64,000 bases of DNA from Galbibacter marinus (GTDB lineage Bacteria; Bacteroidota; Bacteroidia; Flavobacteriales; Flavobacteriaceae). The position numbers and the translations under genes are program-made. Location: NCBI RefSeq assembly GCF_000300875.1, contig NZ_AMSG01000009.1, positions 1 through 64,000 of the forward strand, given 5' to 3'. The notes below the pieces were generated by a model that worked only from the letters and a program-made list of their open reading frames with translations, did not search any database and was not told the DNA's origin. This document shows positions 20,400 through 29,400 of this stretch, piece after piece (within the stretch, counting starts at the first letter, position 1; every line of letters starts with the position of its first letter).

Positions 20400-22037
20400 A
20401 TGAGTAAATGGATATGTATCATTTCAGTGCTATTTGGACAATTGCTTTTGGTGCAAAGTCCTGAAAAAATTTCTTCAGACTCTTTACTAAGTTTCAGTTA
20501 TAGCCAGCTACTGAAAGAGTATAAAAAGGAAAAAGATTCTTCGCAAAGAACGCTCTATTTGCTCGCTTATCTCCATAAAGCAAAATATAATCAAGACTCT
20601 AAAAAAATTATTGCTGGCTATAAAAATTTATTGCATAATGCACCAGAGAATCATCGTTTGTCTTATGCCGATAGTATGGTTATAACGGCCGAAAAATCCC
20701 GTGACAGTGTCCTTCTAGCAACAGCTTATTTAACCAAGGGAGTTGTGTTTTATAGAAAAACAATGTACTCGCGGGCATTGGAATATTATCTAAAAGCTGA
20801 TGATTTGGCTACAAGTGCTGAAGTATCACCTTATTTACGCTACAAAATAACATATAGTATTGCGCATATTAAACAATACTTAGGCGATTACCAAGAAGCT
20901 TTAGTACTCTTTAATTCTTGTTTGGAATTTTATATGGACAACCATCCCCGTGCTTATTTAAATACGTTGCACTCAGTTGCTTTATGTCATAGTAATTTGG
21001 GTAATTATTCGTTGAGCAACGATTTTTGTCAATTGGGACTTGAATCTGGTTTGGAAATCGCTAATCATACGATGGATCCTTACTTTATATTATTACAAGG
21101 CGTGAATACCTATCATTTACAATCCTATCACCAGGCCATTGATACACTCTGTGCTATTCTTCCCGAGATTGAGAAAAAGGAGGATTTTGCCAATGTGACT
21201 TCTGCCAAAGTGCATATCGGACTAAGCCTATGGAAGTTGGATCGATTCGATGAAGCGATCCTGTACTTTCAAGACATGGACAGGACCTTTTCGCTTAAGA
21301 ATTATATCAACCCTCAGTTTCTCGAGGCTTATAAGCTCTTGATTGAATATTATAATAAAGAAAATGATCAGCAGCGTCAAAACTTTTATAGTCAAAGGCT
21401 AATTACAGCTGATAGTGTAATTCATAACAAATACAAGGAGCTTTCTTCCACCGTTTATAAAGAGTATAACCTAGCCAAACTACAGAACGAAAAAAATGCA
21501 CTTCATCAAAGGTCAACAAGGATACAGCTGTATAGCTTCCTTTGGAAATTACTCGTTGTTTTTTTAGTAGGCTATTCAATGTGGCGCTGGTACCAACAAA
21601 AACGCTCTGATAAACAATACCACCTTCCAGAGAAAATTCGACCGAGGAGTGAAAAATACTACGATCAAAATGTCCCATCTGATACCCGAGAAACGATCCT
21701 TTATAACCTTAAGAAATTTGAGAAGGAAAAGGAGTATTTAGATGATATAAATCTTAGTTCTTTGGCTCTTAAGCTTAATACCAACTCTAAATACCTATCC
21801 ATCATAATAAAGGATACTTATGACAAGACCTTTACCTCTTATATCAATGATTTAAAAGTTGATGAGCTTGAACGCATACTCAGAACTAAAAAACACGTTC
21901 GACATTATAATTATGCAAATTTAACTGAATTGTTAAACTTTGGGAGTATCTCAAGATTTACAAGAGCTTTTAAATCACGAACAGGTATGACTGTTCAAGG
22001 ATATATAGAACAAATGGAGAAAACCGAGCGAAGTTAA
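20400..22037 (+). CDS. TPR-containing membrane AraC-type transcriptional regulator
   Basis: This 545-residue protein has the layout common in Flavobacteriia regulators. There is an N-terminal export signal (about 1-18). Tetratricopeptide-like helical repeats follow at about residues 60-340 (e.g. AYLTKGVVFYRKTMYSRALEYYLKA and LHSVALCHSNLGNYSLSNDF). One membrane helix is at about 378-394 (FLWKLLVVFLVGYSMW). The cytoplasmic C-terminus carries an AraC-type HTH at about 440-540 (INLSSLALKLNTNSKYLSIII and LLNFGSISRFTRAFKSRTGMT). It would sense an envelope signal and act on DNA at the membrane. The long palindromes upstream are possible targets. It converges on the response regulator at 22216. Confidence 0.85.
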   Translation: MSKWICIISVLFGQLLLVQSPEKISSDSLLSFSYSQLLKEYKKEKDSSQRTLYLLAYLHKAKYNQDSKKIIAGYKNLLHNAPENHRLSYADSMVITAEKSRDSVLLATAYLTKGVVFYRKTMYSRALEYYLKADDLATSAEVSPYLRYKITYSIAHIKQYLGDYQEALVLFNSCLEFYMDNHPRAYLNTLHSVALCHSNLGNYSLSNDFCQLGLESGLEIANHTMDPYFILLQGVNTYHLQSYHQAIDTLCAILPEIEKKEDFANVTSAKVHIGLSLWKLDRFDEAILYFQDMDRTFSLKNYINPQFLEAYKLLIEYYNKENDQQRQNFYSQRLITADSVIHNKYKELSSTVYKEYNLAKLQNEKNALHQRSTRIQLYSFLWKLLVVFLVGYSMWRWYQQKRSDKQYHLPEKIRPRSEKYYDQNVPSDTRETILYNLKKFEKEKEYLDDINLSSLALKLNTNSKYLSIIIKDTYDKTFTSYINDLKVDELERILRTKKHVRHYNYANLTELLNFGSISRFTRAFKSRTGMTVQGYIEQMEKTERS

Positions 22038-22066
22038 AACGGTCAGCAGTGATGTGATAAAAAGAA

Positions 22067-22093
22067 AGTCCTGTGCTAAAATAACACAGGACT
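22067..22093 (-). terminator. Hairpin between convergent regulators
   Basis: AGTCCTGTG (22067-22075) pairs with CACAGGACT (22085-22093). GGTCAG (22041-22046) and CTGACC (22096-22101) extend it as an outer stem. Read on the minus strand it continues CTTTCTTTTT, fitting a terminator for the response regulator. Confidence 0.5.
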
Positions 22094-22215
22094 AACTGAC
22101 CCTCACCACCGTAATAATGGCTCAATAATAAAACTATTATCATTGTGGTTGTAAAATTACTTTGATTCAAGGGATACCTATTACGGAATCCCGTAACCAT
22201 GGCTTTTTCTATAAA

Positions 22216-22881
22216 TTAAATCAACCCAAAATCCTTCACTTGCGAAATTAAGTGAACTGTATTTTTAGCTTTAAAGTAAATTTTTAATTTGTTAATTCGT
22301 TTCTCAATACTGCTCACACTAGAAGGATGAATTCCTTGAGCTTTTAGATTCTCAGAGATAATATCTTGATTGTGCCCATAGGATAGTTCTTTTAAAAGAC
22401 TGATATCATAATCTTGGATCTCGTAGACTGGTTCTTGATTTAACATGCGTACTAGCTCTGGAGAAAGGTAGGTGTCATTCTCTTGAAGATTTTTAATTGT
22501 ACTAATCATTTCTTTAGAACTCTCCCTTCCTTTACATATATATCCATTCACTCCAGGATTTTTCAAAAGAGATTTTATTTTTTGAGGTCTATCATCAATA
22601 GAGTAGATAATGATTTTTATCTCAGGTTGCAATGCCAGAATTGCCTTTGCGAGTTCCTCACCAGAGTTTATTATGCAATCCCTGTGATCCTGCATAAAAG
22701 AAAGATCTGAAATCAGCAGATCATAAGGTTCGTTGTCTAGTATCGCTTTTTTACATTTTAAAATCGCATCATCACAGTATTTTGCATGGTGGATTTCAAA
22801 ATCAAAGGATTTATTCAACTCATCAATCAATCCAAGATTGATAGTATCTATGTCTTCGGCAATTAAAACTTTTTTAAACAT
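22216..22881 (-). CDS. Response regulator with C-terminal HTH
   Basis: The frame is open to 22986, but the ATG at 22881 gives 221 residues beginning at the receiver domain itself (MFKKVLIAEDIDTINLGL). The acidic pocket is Glu9-Asp10, the phosphoryl-acceptor is Asp59 in LLISDLSF, and Lys108 is a candidate for the conserved Lys. A C-terminal region (about 150-221; LKELSYGHNQDIISENLKAQG... SVEKRINKLKIYFKAKNTVHLISQ in outline) resembles the LuxR/NarL-type HTH of Flavobacteriia regulators. No histidine kinase gene is adjacent. The neighbouring TPR-AraC gene and the unknown membrane protein at 23138 may belong to the same circuit. Confidence 0.8.
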   Translation of the reverse strand: MFKKVLIAEDIDTINLGLIDELNKSFDFEIHHAKYCDDAILKCKKAILDNEPYDLLISDLSFMQDHRDCIINSGEELAKAILALQPEIKIIIYSIDDRPQKIKSLLKNPGVNGYICKGRESSKEMISTIKNLQENDTYLSPELVRMLNQEPVYEIQDYDISLLKELSYGHNQDIISENLKAQGIHPSSVSSIEKRINKLKIYFKAKNTVHLISQVKDFGLI

Positions 22882-23137
22882 CTGATTGTAATTTAATTTA
22901 AAATCAACAACTCCACCTAAATATAGGGAGAAAGAATAATTCAAAACTAAGGCATAGGTTTTGTTAAATACTACGGATTTCCTCAAACTAGAAAATAAAT
23001 TTAAAATAAATAATTTATGGAATTTTTATAGCGAGGGATTTGATTTGAGGTTTTCCGTAATTAGATTTTAAGGGTTTTATATAATTTAGCTTCCAATTAA
23101 AAAGTGATTCCACCCAAATTTTAACATTTCAAAAACT

Positions 23138-23842
23138 ATGGATCCTCGGATAAAGTATCTAATTAAAGAGATATTTAAAAAAGCTAAAGAAGAATCAGGT
23201 CAAACCTCTGTTTATGCATGCTGCAAACATCTTGAGAATAGATTCAGAGAAGATTTTAAGTGTCATGAGGGAACCTCTTCACGGTCCTTCGCAAGATTAC
23301 ACCAAAAGTATGTAGAAGAGTCACAGAGAGAAAATTCAACTCCAAAGCCTGGACTTTTAGATGCGATGAGCCAGTATTTAGGCTATAGTGATTATCGAAG
23401 CTTTTTGTTAGAAGATAAGCCCATATCTTTTAATGGATTTATAAATAGACTTACCAAGATCAGTGTCTCAGAGCGCACCTTAATCGGCATACTTATTCTA
23501 ATTATATGTTTGATGCTGTCCTATACTATATTTATGAATAATCCTAGCGGTCCTCCTCCTCCTGAATGTATGATCTGGAAAATCACGCATTTTGAAATTA
23601 TTTCTTGTGAGTTGAGCTTCAATATTGACAAAGCTGGAGAGATTATTGGATTTGATGAAAAATTATACGAGAACATGAAAATGATTCCTAAGAGCGAAGT
23701 AAGAGTAGGAAGTTCTTATTATTACAAAGTAGATAGGGATTCGTTGCAATTTTTCTCCTGGTACGGATTACATCCTGTTAATGGCGAAGATTTAAAACCA
23801 GTAACAAATTATATCATGGATAAGTATATCGGAAATCAGTAA
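23138..23842 (+). CDS. Membrane protein with a conserved N-terminal cytoplasmic domain, unknown function
   Basis: This 234-residue protein has a soluble N-terminal part (1-110) with the segments GQTSVYACCKHLENRF, SSRSFARLHQKYVEE and LLDAMSQYLGYSDYRSFL. A single membrane helix follows at about 119-137 (TLIGILILIICLMLSYTIF), then a Pro-rich spot (GPPPPE) and a C-terminal outer part of about 90 residues. I have the impression of similar N-terminal domains in other Flavobacteriia proteins near regulators, but no function is known to me. It is divergent from the response regulator with 256 bases between them. Confidence 0.7.
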   Translation: MDPRIKYLIKEIFKKAKEESGQTSVYACCKHLENRFREDFKCHEGTSSRSFARLHQKYVEESQRENSTPKPGLLDAMSQYLGYSDYRSFLLEDKPISFNGFINRLTKISVSERTLIGILILIICLMLSYTIFMNNPSGPPPPECMIWKITHFEIISCELSFNIDKAGEIIGFDEKLYENMKMIPKSEVRVGSSYYYKVDRDSLQFFSWYGLHPVNGEDLKPVTNYIMDKYIGNQ

Positions 23843-25175
23843 TGTTCTAACTTACAGTGTGTAATTTTTGTTTTTTCTGGTAAGTTGTTAATAAGAAAAA
23901 GGGGATTTGTAAAAAATATCTTCTCGGATTGTAATCCGAATTAATAATTTTTTTATATATTAGCCAACAATTAAGTGTTAGGATAGATATCAGTAATTTA
24001 TCCTTTTTGATTAAGATCCAATTTTATTGAATATTTAGATTTTTCATTTGAAATCTTTAATATGAAAGAGCAACCAACCATTGCACAACCATTATTAAAT
24101 TGGTCCTTACATCTTGTTTATGGTTTAAGGGTGTCGGTATTTGACAGGTTGAACAGTAAGAAACCAAAAAAGCCAATTTAGTAGTAATTTAAGTGAACTC
24201 AATCTTTAGTTCACATAGTAGGATATATGCCTTGTTTGTATAATCCTGCATCTGAAGTATAACTTTCCTTTGAATGTAGCACCATCGATGATGGTAGAAA
24301 TAATGTATTTAACTTGTTTTTTGCTTATGGCTAAAAATTTAGTTAACCAGTTTATTTCCACCCTTTTTTCAATGGTAGATTTTTAAATAATAAATTTTAG
24401 AAAATGATTAATTATAAACTTAAAATATAGCCTGGGATATGGGATAGATAAAGAGAATTAAATAGAAGAAATAGGCCCTCTGTGCATTTGACAGGTGACA
24501 GAGAGCCGTAGGAATTAACAAAACTATCGTTTTATTAAAACAACATTCAAAATTATGCAAAAAAAGTGTGTTGACAAGGATTTCTACGCTCAATTTTTCT
24601 TATTGATTGCCTTGCTCAAATTTCCCATTTCTACCTGTAGTCAATTACAGGTAGAAGCTTCAAAACATTCTATGTGTTGATTTTTTCCCAGGCTTTAAAA
24701 ACCAGTAGCTTTCGGTAGGGAGAGCCGTTATAACTGTTCAGTTAGTTCCTATCCAGGTGTTCACGTTCTCATTCCTAATTTGGTTGGAGGAGCTCACACT
24801 GACCTAATGGGGTTTCTTGCTTGAGAAACCACTCCCGCCGAATTACTGGTAATTATTAAGATTCGTCCTAAGTCATCTCACAACGAGCTTAGGACCAAAT
24901 ACGGTACGATAGGAATTTTTAAACCAAGGTCCTAATCCAATAAACGACTTTTGATTCTAGTACATTAGAAACGAAGTTACTTATGATGTGCAGATAAATA
25001 GATTCTGTTGTTGTGAGCGCAACTAGATTATATGGTCAAGCTTTATGACCGCTAAGCCAAATATATAGTTGAACTGTAGCTTGTTTTCAGCTTAAACGAG
25101 TTACATTTAGTAATTAGTTGTACCTGATTAATTCGACAACCAATAAAACCGTATCAGTTGTCTTGAATCCCTTGT
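23843..25175. other. 1.3-kb gene-free stretch with a series of inverted repeats
   Basis: No long coding frame is supported. Perfect or near-perfect inverted repeats are: TCGGATT/AATCCGA (23924-23939, followed by a T-rich stretch, possibly a terminator for the 23138 gene); GGCCCTCTGT/ACAGAGAGCC (24474-24507); CTACCTGTA/TACAGGTAG (24631-24654); GGTTTCT/AGAAACC (24811-24830); GTCCTAAG/CTTAGGAC (24865-24895); and GGTCA/TGACC (25034-25050). This density suggests structured RNA or relics of mobile DNA. Confidence 0.45.
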
Positions 25176-25946
25176 TTAGGGTCTAGCTATAATAACTTCA
25201 ACGTTTTTCTTCTGAAGAATTTCAATTGTTTCTTCATCGATCTTTTCATCGGTAATCAACTTATCGATTTTATCAAAATTACTGATAAAAGCAAAGCCAC
25301 TACGAGTGAATTTTGAAGAGTCAGAAACCACGATCACTTCTTCTGCGATCTCAATCATAATCTGATTCAGATAAGCCTCCTCCATATAGTGGGTGAAAAT
25401 ACCTAGATTAGGTTTAATACCATCCACACCTAGGAAGAGTTTATTGCAATAAAGTTGTTTGAAATTACGTTCTGCCATTGGTCCGACTAAGGACATGGAA
25501 AATTCTTTTAGATATCCTCCAGGCATGAATACTTCCAGATTTTTATAGTTAGCAAGATTATTGACAATGTCAAGAGCATTACTAATTACTGTAAGCCTTT
25601 TGAAATGACTTAAATTGTTTCCGATCTCAAAGGTTGTTGTTCCGGAATCCAATATGATACTGTCATCTTCTTTGATTAAACTTGCAGCCTTTTTACCGAT
25701 CACCCTTTTTATATCGTGATTGATTCGCTTTTTCTCTGTAACGGTCAATGCTAAATTGTTGGTCTTAAACGCCCCACCATGTGCTCGGATCAACAAATTG
25801 TTTTTTTCTAATTTATCCAGATCATTTCGGATAGTGACCTCACTCACTCCTAAAAGTTCACTTAACTCATTTACATTTACTTGGCCTACTTCGTCGAGTT
25901 TTTGCAGAATGAACGATCTTCTTTGAGCGGTCTTTTTCATTTTCAT
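25176..25946 (-). CDS. DeoR/GlpR family transcriptional regulator (AgaR-like role)
   Basis: This 256-residue repressor has a DeoR helix-turn-helix at about residues 20-55 (VNVNELSELLGVSEVTIRNDLDKLEKNN) and the sugar-phosphate-binding DeoRC domain (AASLIKEDDSIILDSGTTTFEIG, then TVISNALDIVNNL, LFLGVDGI and VVSDSSKF). It lies downstream of the GalNAc catabolic operon but is separated from it by the terminator at 26048-26081, so it has its own promoter. DeoR members commonly control hexosamine and tagatose pathways in response to a sugar phosphate. That is the inferred role here. Confidence 0.9.
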   Translation of the reverse strand: MKMKKTAQRRSFILQKLDEVGQVNVNELSELLGVSEVTIRNDLDKLEKNNLLIRAHGGAFKTNNLALTVTEKKRINHDIKRVIGKKAASLIKEDDSIILDSGTTTFEIGNNLSHFKRLTVISNALDIVNNLANYKNLEVFMPGGYLKEFSMSLVGPMAERNFKQLYCNKLFLGVDGIKPNLGIFTHYMEEAYLNQIMIEIAEEVIVVSDSSKFTRSGFAFISNFDKIDKLITDEKIDEETIEILQKKNVEVIIARP

Positions 25947-26047
25947 TGTTGGTGATTTAGCAATTTTTAATTTATTTCCCGCACAGTCTATAGAACTTTT
26001 ACGGATTGTTCTTGGTAAAAATAATAATTAAATTCTAAATGTATGGC

Positions 26048-26081
26048 AAAAAAGCATATGACCGAAAAAATCGGCCATATG
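26048..26081 (-). terminator. Terminator of the GalNAc catabolic operon
   Basis: CATATGACCGA (26055-26065) and TCGGCCATATG (26071-26081) form an 11-bp stem with one mismatch and a 5-base loop. On the minus strand it is followed by CTTTTTTGCC. It lies 36 bases after the GH109 stop. Confidence 0.8.
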
Positions 26082-26116
26082 TATTTGAAAAATGATGTAA
26101 TTGTTGCTTTATTTTT

Positions 26117-27553
26117 TTATAAAAGCACATTGGTGTTCCCTGCACCCTGAAGAGAAATATCTACTGGAGCATTTGATTTCCATGCACCTCTTGTGAAATC
26201 AGGTACGTCAATAGATTGTGCTCTATTGGCTACTGATTGTTCGCTCAAAGGAGAAAAAGCACTCCAAAGGGCTGCATCATATACATCCTGATCAAGAGCA
26301 AGTCCATTTCTTAGACAGTCGATAAGTCTCCAATCCATGATGAAGTCCATACCACCGTGACCACCTACTTGTTTGGCAAGTGCTCCAACCTTTTTGATGA
26401 TTTCAGGGGTGTATTTTTCTTCCACCGCATTCATTTCATCTTCTTTTAACCAGCTGTGACCTTTAGCGATTCGCTGTGGTGATGGCCATTTTCTAGCCAT
26501 AGCTTCTGTACCACTTACTAGGTGAATTCTAGAATAAGGTCGCGGTGAGCTAACATCGTGTTGGATCATTATGCTACGACCGTTTTTAGTTTTTACCATA
26601 GTGGTGTTCATATTACCACGGAAGTCAGCACCAGTATAATCTTGATAGAAACTATCTTCTTTGGCAAGTTCAACAGCACGTTGGTGCATGCTGAAGTCAT
26701 TAGAAGAAAGCGAGGTTAAATAATCCATTTGATCCCCTCTGTTTACATTCATGATTTGACAAATAGGACCTAATCCATGAGTGGCATATAAGTTTCCGTC
26801 TCTACCGATATTTTCTTTAAGACGCCACATGCTTTCATAACCGTTTTCCTTTTCGAAGTTTAGATCCACAAGGTCGTGAATGTAAGCGCCCTCACCATGA
26901 ATGATTTCACCGAAATAACCTTGTCTGGCCATATTTAAAGTAAGTAGCTCAAAGAAGTCATAACAACAATTTTCGAGCATCATACAATGCTTTTTAGTAC
27001 GCTCAGAAGTTTCCACTAGCTGCCAACATTCCTCCACAGTTTTGGCTGCAGGAACTTCTACAGCTACGTGTTTTCCAGCTTCCATTCCATAAACGGCCAT
27101 AGGAGTGTGAAGGTCCCAAGGAGTTGCTATGTATAGAAGGTCGATATCATCACGATCGAACATTTTTTTCCAAGCATCTGGACCATCAGAATATAAATCA
27201 GGTTTGTGTGAAGTTCCTTTTATGGATTCTAAAACCTTATCCAATTGCTTTGGACGAATATCACAAAGTGCTTTAATTTCTACACCTTCTATATAGCTCA
27301 TACGTTTAACTGCATGAGGTCCACGCATTCCTAATCCGACAAATCCGATTCGAACCTTGTCTAATTTTGGTGCCTTATAGCCAGACATATTAAAAATTTG
27401 GCTTCCGTTTTGTTGCCCCGAAGAGGCTGAAGTAGCCGCTACTATCGTATTGTTTTCAGTCTTGGTTTGACAAGCTGCAAGAACACTTCCACTGGCAATT
27501 CCTAAACCAGCAAGAGATCCTATTTTTAAAAAATTTCTTCTATTGTCATTCAT
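26117..27553 (-). CDS. GH109-type (Gfo/Idh/MocA) alpha-N-acetylgalactosaminidase, exported
   Basis: This 478-residue NAD-dependent glycosidase is predicted to release terminal alpha-linked GalNAc. It has a twin-arginine signal (NRRNFLKIG) running into a lipobox (VLAACQ, Cys28), so it is probably exported folded with its NAD and lipid-anchored. The Rossmann motif is G70-F-V-G-L-G-M-R-G78. GH109-like segments are HVAVEVPAAKTVEECW, GEIIHGEGAYIHDL, MWRLKENIGRDGNLYATHG, NTTMVKTKNGRSIMIQHDV and SSPRPYSRIHLVSGT. It is the last gene of the operon. Other Gfo/Idh enzymes share the fold, but these segments are those I know from GH109. Confidence 0.88.
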   Translation of the reverse strand: MNDNRRNFLKIGSLAGLGIASGSVLAACQTKTENNTIVAATSASSGQQNGSQIFNMSGYKAPKLDKVRIGFVGLGMRGPHAVKRMSYIEGVEIKALCDIRPKQLDKVLESIKGTSHKPDLYSDGPDAWKKMFDRDDIDLLYIATPWDLHTPMAVYGMEAGKHVAVEVPAAKTVEECWQLVETSERTKKHCMMLENCCYDFFELLTLNMARQGYFGEIIHGEGAYIHDLVDLNFEKENGYESMWRLKENIGRDGNLYATHGLGPICQIMNVNRGDQMDYLTSLSSNDFSMHQRAVELAKEDSFYQDYTGADFRGNMNTTMVKTKNGRSIMIQHDVSSPRPYSRIHLVSGTEAMARKWPSPQRIAKGHSWLKEDEMNAVEEKYTPEIIKKVGALAKQVGGHGGMDFIMDWRLIDCLRNGLALDQDVYDAALWSAFSPLSEQSVANRAQSIDVPDFTRGAWKSNAPVDISLQGAGNTNVLL

Positions 27554-27586
27554 AATGTTGGAGTTAAAGTGTTTAATAAATGCCCA

Positions 27587-28573
27587 TTAGAACCCATAGG
27601 TATCCACAGCATTTTGGTAAAATATTTTTTGTAAAACCGTTTCTGGTAATTGAAGTCCCTTAAATTCCCCTTTAAATTCTGGGGCAGTCATTGTTTTATT
27701 AGTAGCAAAGAAATCCCAATGGCTGTTCCACAGGCTTTCAAATCTTTCAATAAGCTCTTTCTCATTCATGCTACCATCATCAATTACATCAGTACCATAA
27801 ATGATTCTATCTTGATATTTAATAAAGAAGTCTTTAACTTTTTCAGCATCTTCTTTTGCCTGAAGTTGAACGTGACAAATACGCTCAGCTAAGTCTGTTT
27901 TACTGTTGGGATATTTATCTAGTCTTTCAGCGACTTGGTCAATAGACCACTCCATGCTGAATAGGTGAAGCCCAACGTATTTTAAATTTGGGAATTTATC
28001 CAAGACAGCGTCTCTTGCCTGCATTTGCTGCTCATAAGTGGGATACTCTGGAAGTAAATGCATATGGTATTCAGGATGCGCTGAAAAATAATTTCTATCT
28101 GAATCCACGGTCATTTCCTCCAAAGGCAACCAACAGTTTCTCGGTTCTCCTTGATGACCGATCAGAAGTATATTATTTTCCGATAAGTACTGGTAAATAG
28201 GATCAAATCGCGGATCATCTAAAAGGACAAAGTTTCCATCCTGATCCTTGACACCAGGATCCATACCGATGTTTTTCCAGATTTTAACACCTACAGCTCC
28301 TTTTTCAAGCCCTGATTTTATTTGCTTCATAGCATGAGGCAACCACTGTGGTGTATTCCAATATGTAGTATCAAAACTGGTAAAATATCGAATACTACCA
28401 GGGTATTTCTCTAACAGATCGTGTACGATCTGTTGTTGCTCTTCAAGCGGGTCAAAAAATGGAATGTCGGTATTGATTGACAAAAAGCGAGCATCGTACT
28501 TTTGAGCCAGCTTCATCTTCGCCTCCGACCTAGTGTTTAAATGGACATGTGCATCGATAAAAGGTTTAAGCAT
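27587..28573 (-). CDS. Amidohydrolase-2 family protein, candidate GalNAc-6-phosphate deacetylase
   Basis: This 328-residue metal-dependent TIM-barrel protein has no signal peptide. It begins with the metal-binding DAHVHLN motif (residues 8-14). Further features are GAVGVKIWKNIGMDPG, a barrel His in ILLIGHQGEP, LKYVGLHLFSMEW and the conserved Asp in IIYGTDVIDDG near residue 262. It belongs to the amidohydrolase-related family PF04909 type, not to NagA/AgaA. It overlaps the aldolase gene by 8 bases inside a GalNAc operon that lacks any other deacetylase. N-deacetylation of GalNAc-6-phosphate is therefore a reasonable but untested guess; lactone hydrolysis is the main alternative. Confidence 0.75.
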   Translation of the reverse strand: MLKPFIDAHVHLNTRSEAKMKLAQKYDARFLSINTDIPFFDPLEEQQQIVHDLLEKYPGSIRYFTSFDTTYWNTPQWLPHAMKQIKSGLEKGAVGVKIWKNIGMDPGVKDQDGNFVLLDDPRFDPIYQYLSENNILLIGHQGEPRNCWLPLEEMTVDSDRNYFSAHPEYHMHLLPEYPTYEQQMQARDAVLDKFPNLKYVGLHLFSMEWSIDQVAERLDKYPNSKTDLAERICHVQLQAKEDAEKVKDFFIKYQDRIIYGTDVIDDGSMNEKELIERFESLWNSHWDFFATNKTMTAPEFKGEFKGLQLPETVLQKIFYQNAVDTYGF

Positions 28574-29396
28574 CGGAATAGTTTTTTATCATGATGAGTT
28601 TAGTTTTTACCAGATCTGTAACCTGGGAAGTAGCTTTAGGAAATACCTTTCTCAAATCGATCTCATCATTATTGCTGAGCTCGTTCTGTAAGGTTTTCAT
28701 AAATATATTTTTAATTTCAGTAGCTAGATTGACTTTACAAATACCGTTGCTAATAGCCTGTTGTACCTGATCATGAGGAACTCCAGAACTCCCGTGTAAC
28801 ACCAGAGTAGAGGGTGTTACTTCATGAATCGCCTTTAATAGGTCGATATCCAATTTTGGTGTTTGCTTGTAGAAACCATGCGCAGTTCCAATGGCGATAG
28901 CCAAGGCATCAACGCCAGTTGCCTCTACAAAATCTTTAGCTTCTTGTGGCTGAGTGAATCCTTGAGCACCATGCTCTTGTCCTAACTTTGCCACATAACC
29001 CAATTCAGCTTCTACATGAGCGCCATATGCTTTAGCGCGCTGTACCACGTCTTGGGTGATTTTTATATTTTCTTCAAATGGCAATTCACTTCCATCGATC
29101 ATCACTGAATCAAATCCAGCATCTAGGCATCGTTGAACTAAATCAACGGAGCCGCCGTGATCTAAATGGATCCAACCCTCCACATTAAATTGCTCCAGGC
29201 TAGCGCGACCGAGTTTAACTGCAGTCTCTAAGCCCATATAATCGATGGAGCTCTGGGTGAGTTGCAGAATCACAGGTTCATTTAATTCTGAAGCAGCCCT
29301 TAACACCCCGTGTAGGGTTTCCAAATTATAATAATTAGTGGCTAGTAAACCACGTTTTTCTTTGGTAAATTGTTGTAATTTTTCTTTTAATCGCAT
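28566..29396 (-). CDS. Class II ketose-bisphosphate aldolase, probably tagatose-1,6-bisphosphate aldolase
   Basis: This 276-residue zinc aldolase cleaves tagatose- or fructose-1,6-bisphosphate to triose phosphates. Family features are the active Asp79 and zinc ligand His80 in HLDHGGSVDL, SVMIDGSELPFEENI, AEAELGYVAKLG-like VEAELGYVAKLG (about 129-140), AIAIGTAHGFYK and the zinc-ligand LHGSSGVP. It resembles GatY/KbaY in length. It sits between the ribokinase-like kinase (4 bases away) and the amidohydrolase (overlap 8), which favours the tagatose substrate. Confidence 0.88.
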   Translation of the reverse strand: MRLKEKLQQFTKEKRGLLATNYYNLETLHGVLRAASELNEPVILQLTQSSIDYMGLETAVKLGRASLEQFNVEGWIHLDHGGSVDLVQRCLDAGFDSVMIDGSELPFEENIKITQDVVQRAKAYGAHVEAELGYVAKLGQEHGAQGFTQPQEAKDFVEATGVDALAIAIGTAHGFYKQTPKLDIDLLKAIHEVTPSTLVLHGSSGVPHDQVQQAISNGICKVNLATEIKNIFMKTLQNELSNNDEIDLRKVFPKATSQVTDLVKTKLIMIKNYSDA

Positions 29397-29400
29397 TGGT

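Noticed and set aside
24062-24181. A 39-codon open frame starting MKEQPTIAQPLLNW and ending in a basic tail.
   Set aside because: It has a neat start and stop but no recognisable homologue or ribosome-binding context. It is too short to call without expression or conservation data.
24206-24382. A 58-codon minus-strand open stretch (...KRVEINWLTKFLAISKKQ...) without an ATG.
   Set aside because: The residues look protein-like, but there is no start codon and no family. A stop-free stretch of this length is expected somewhere in AT-rich DNA.
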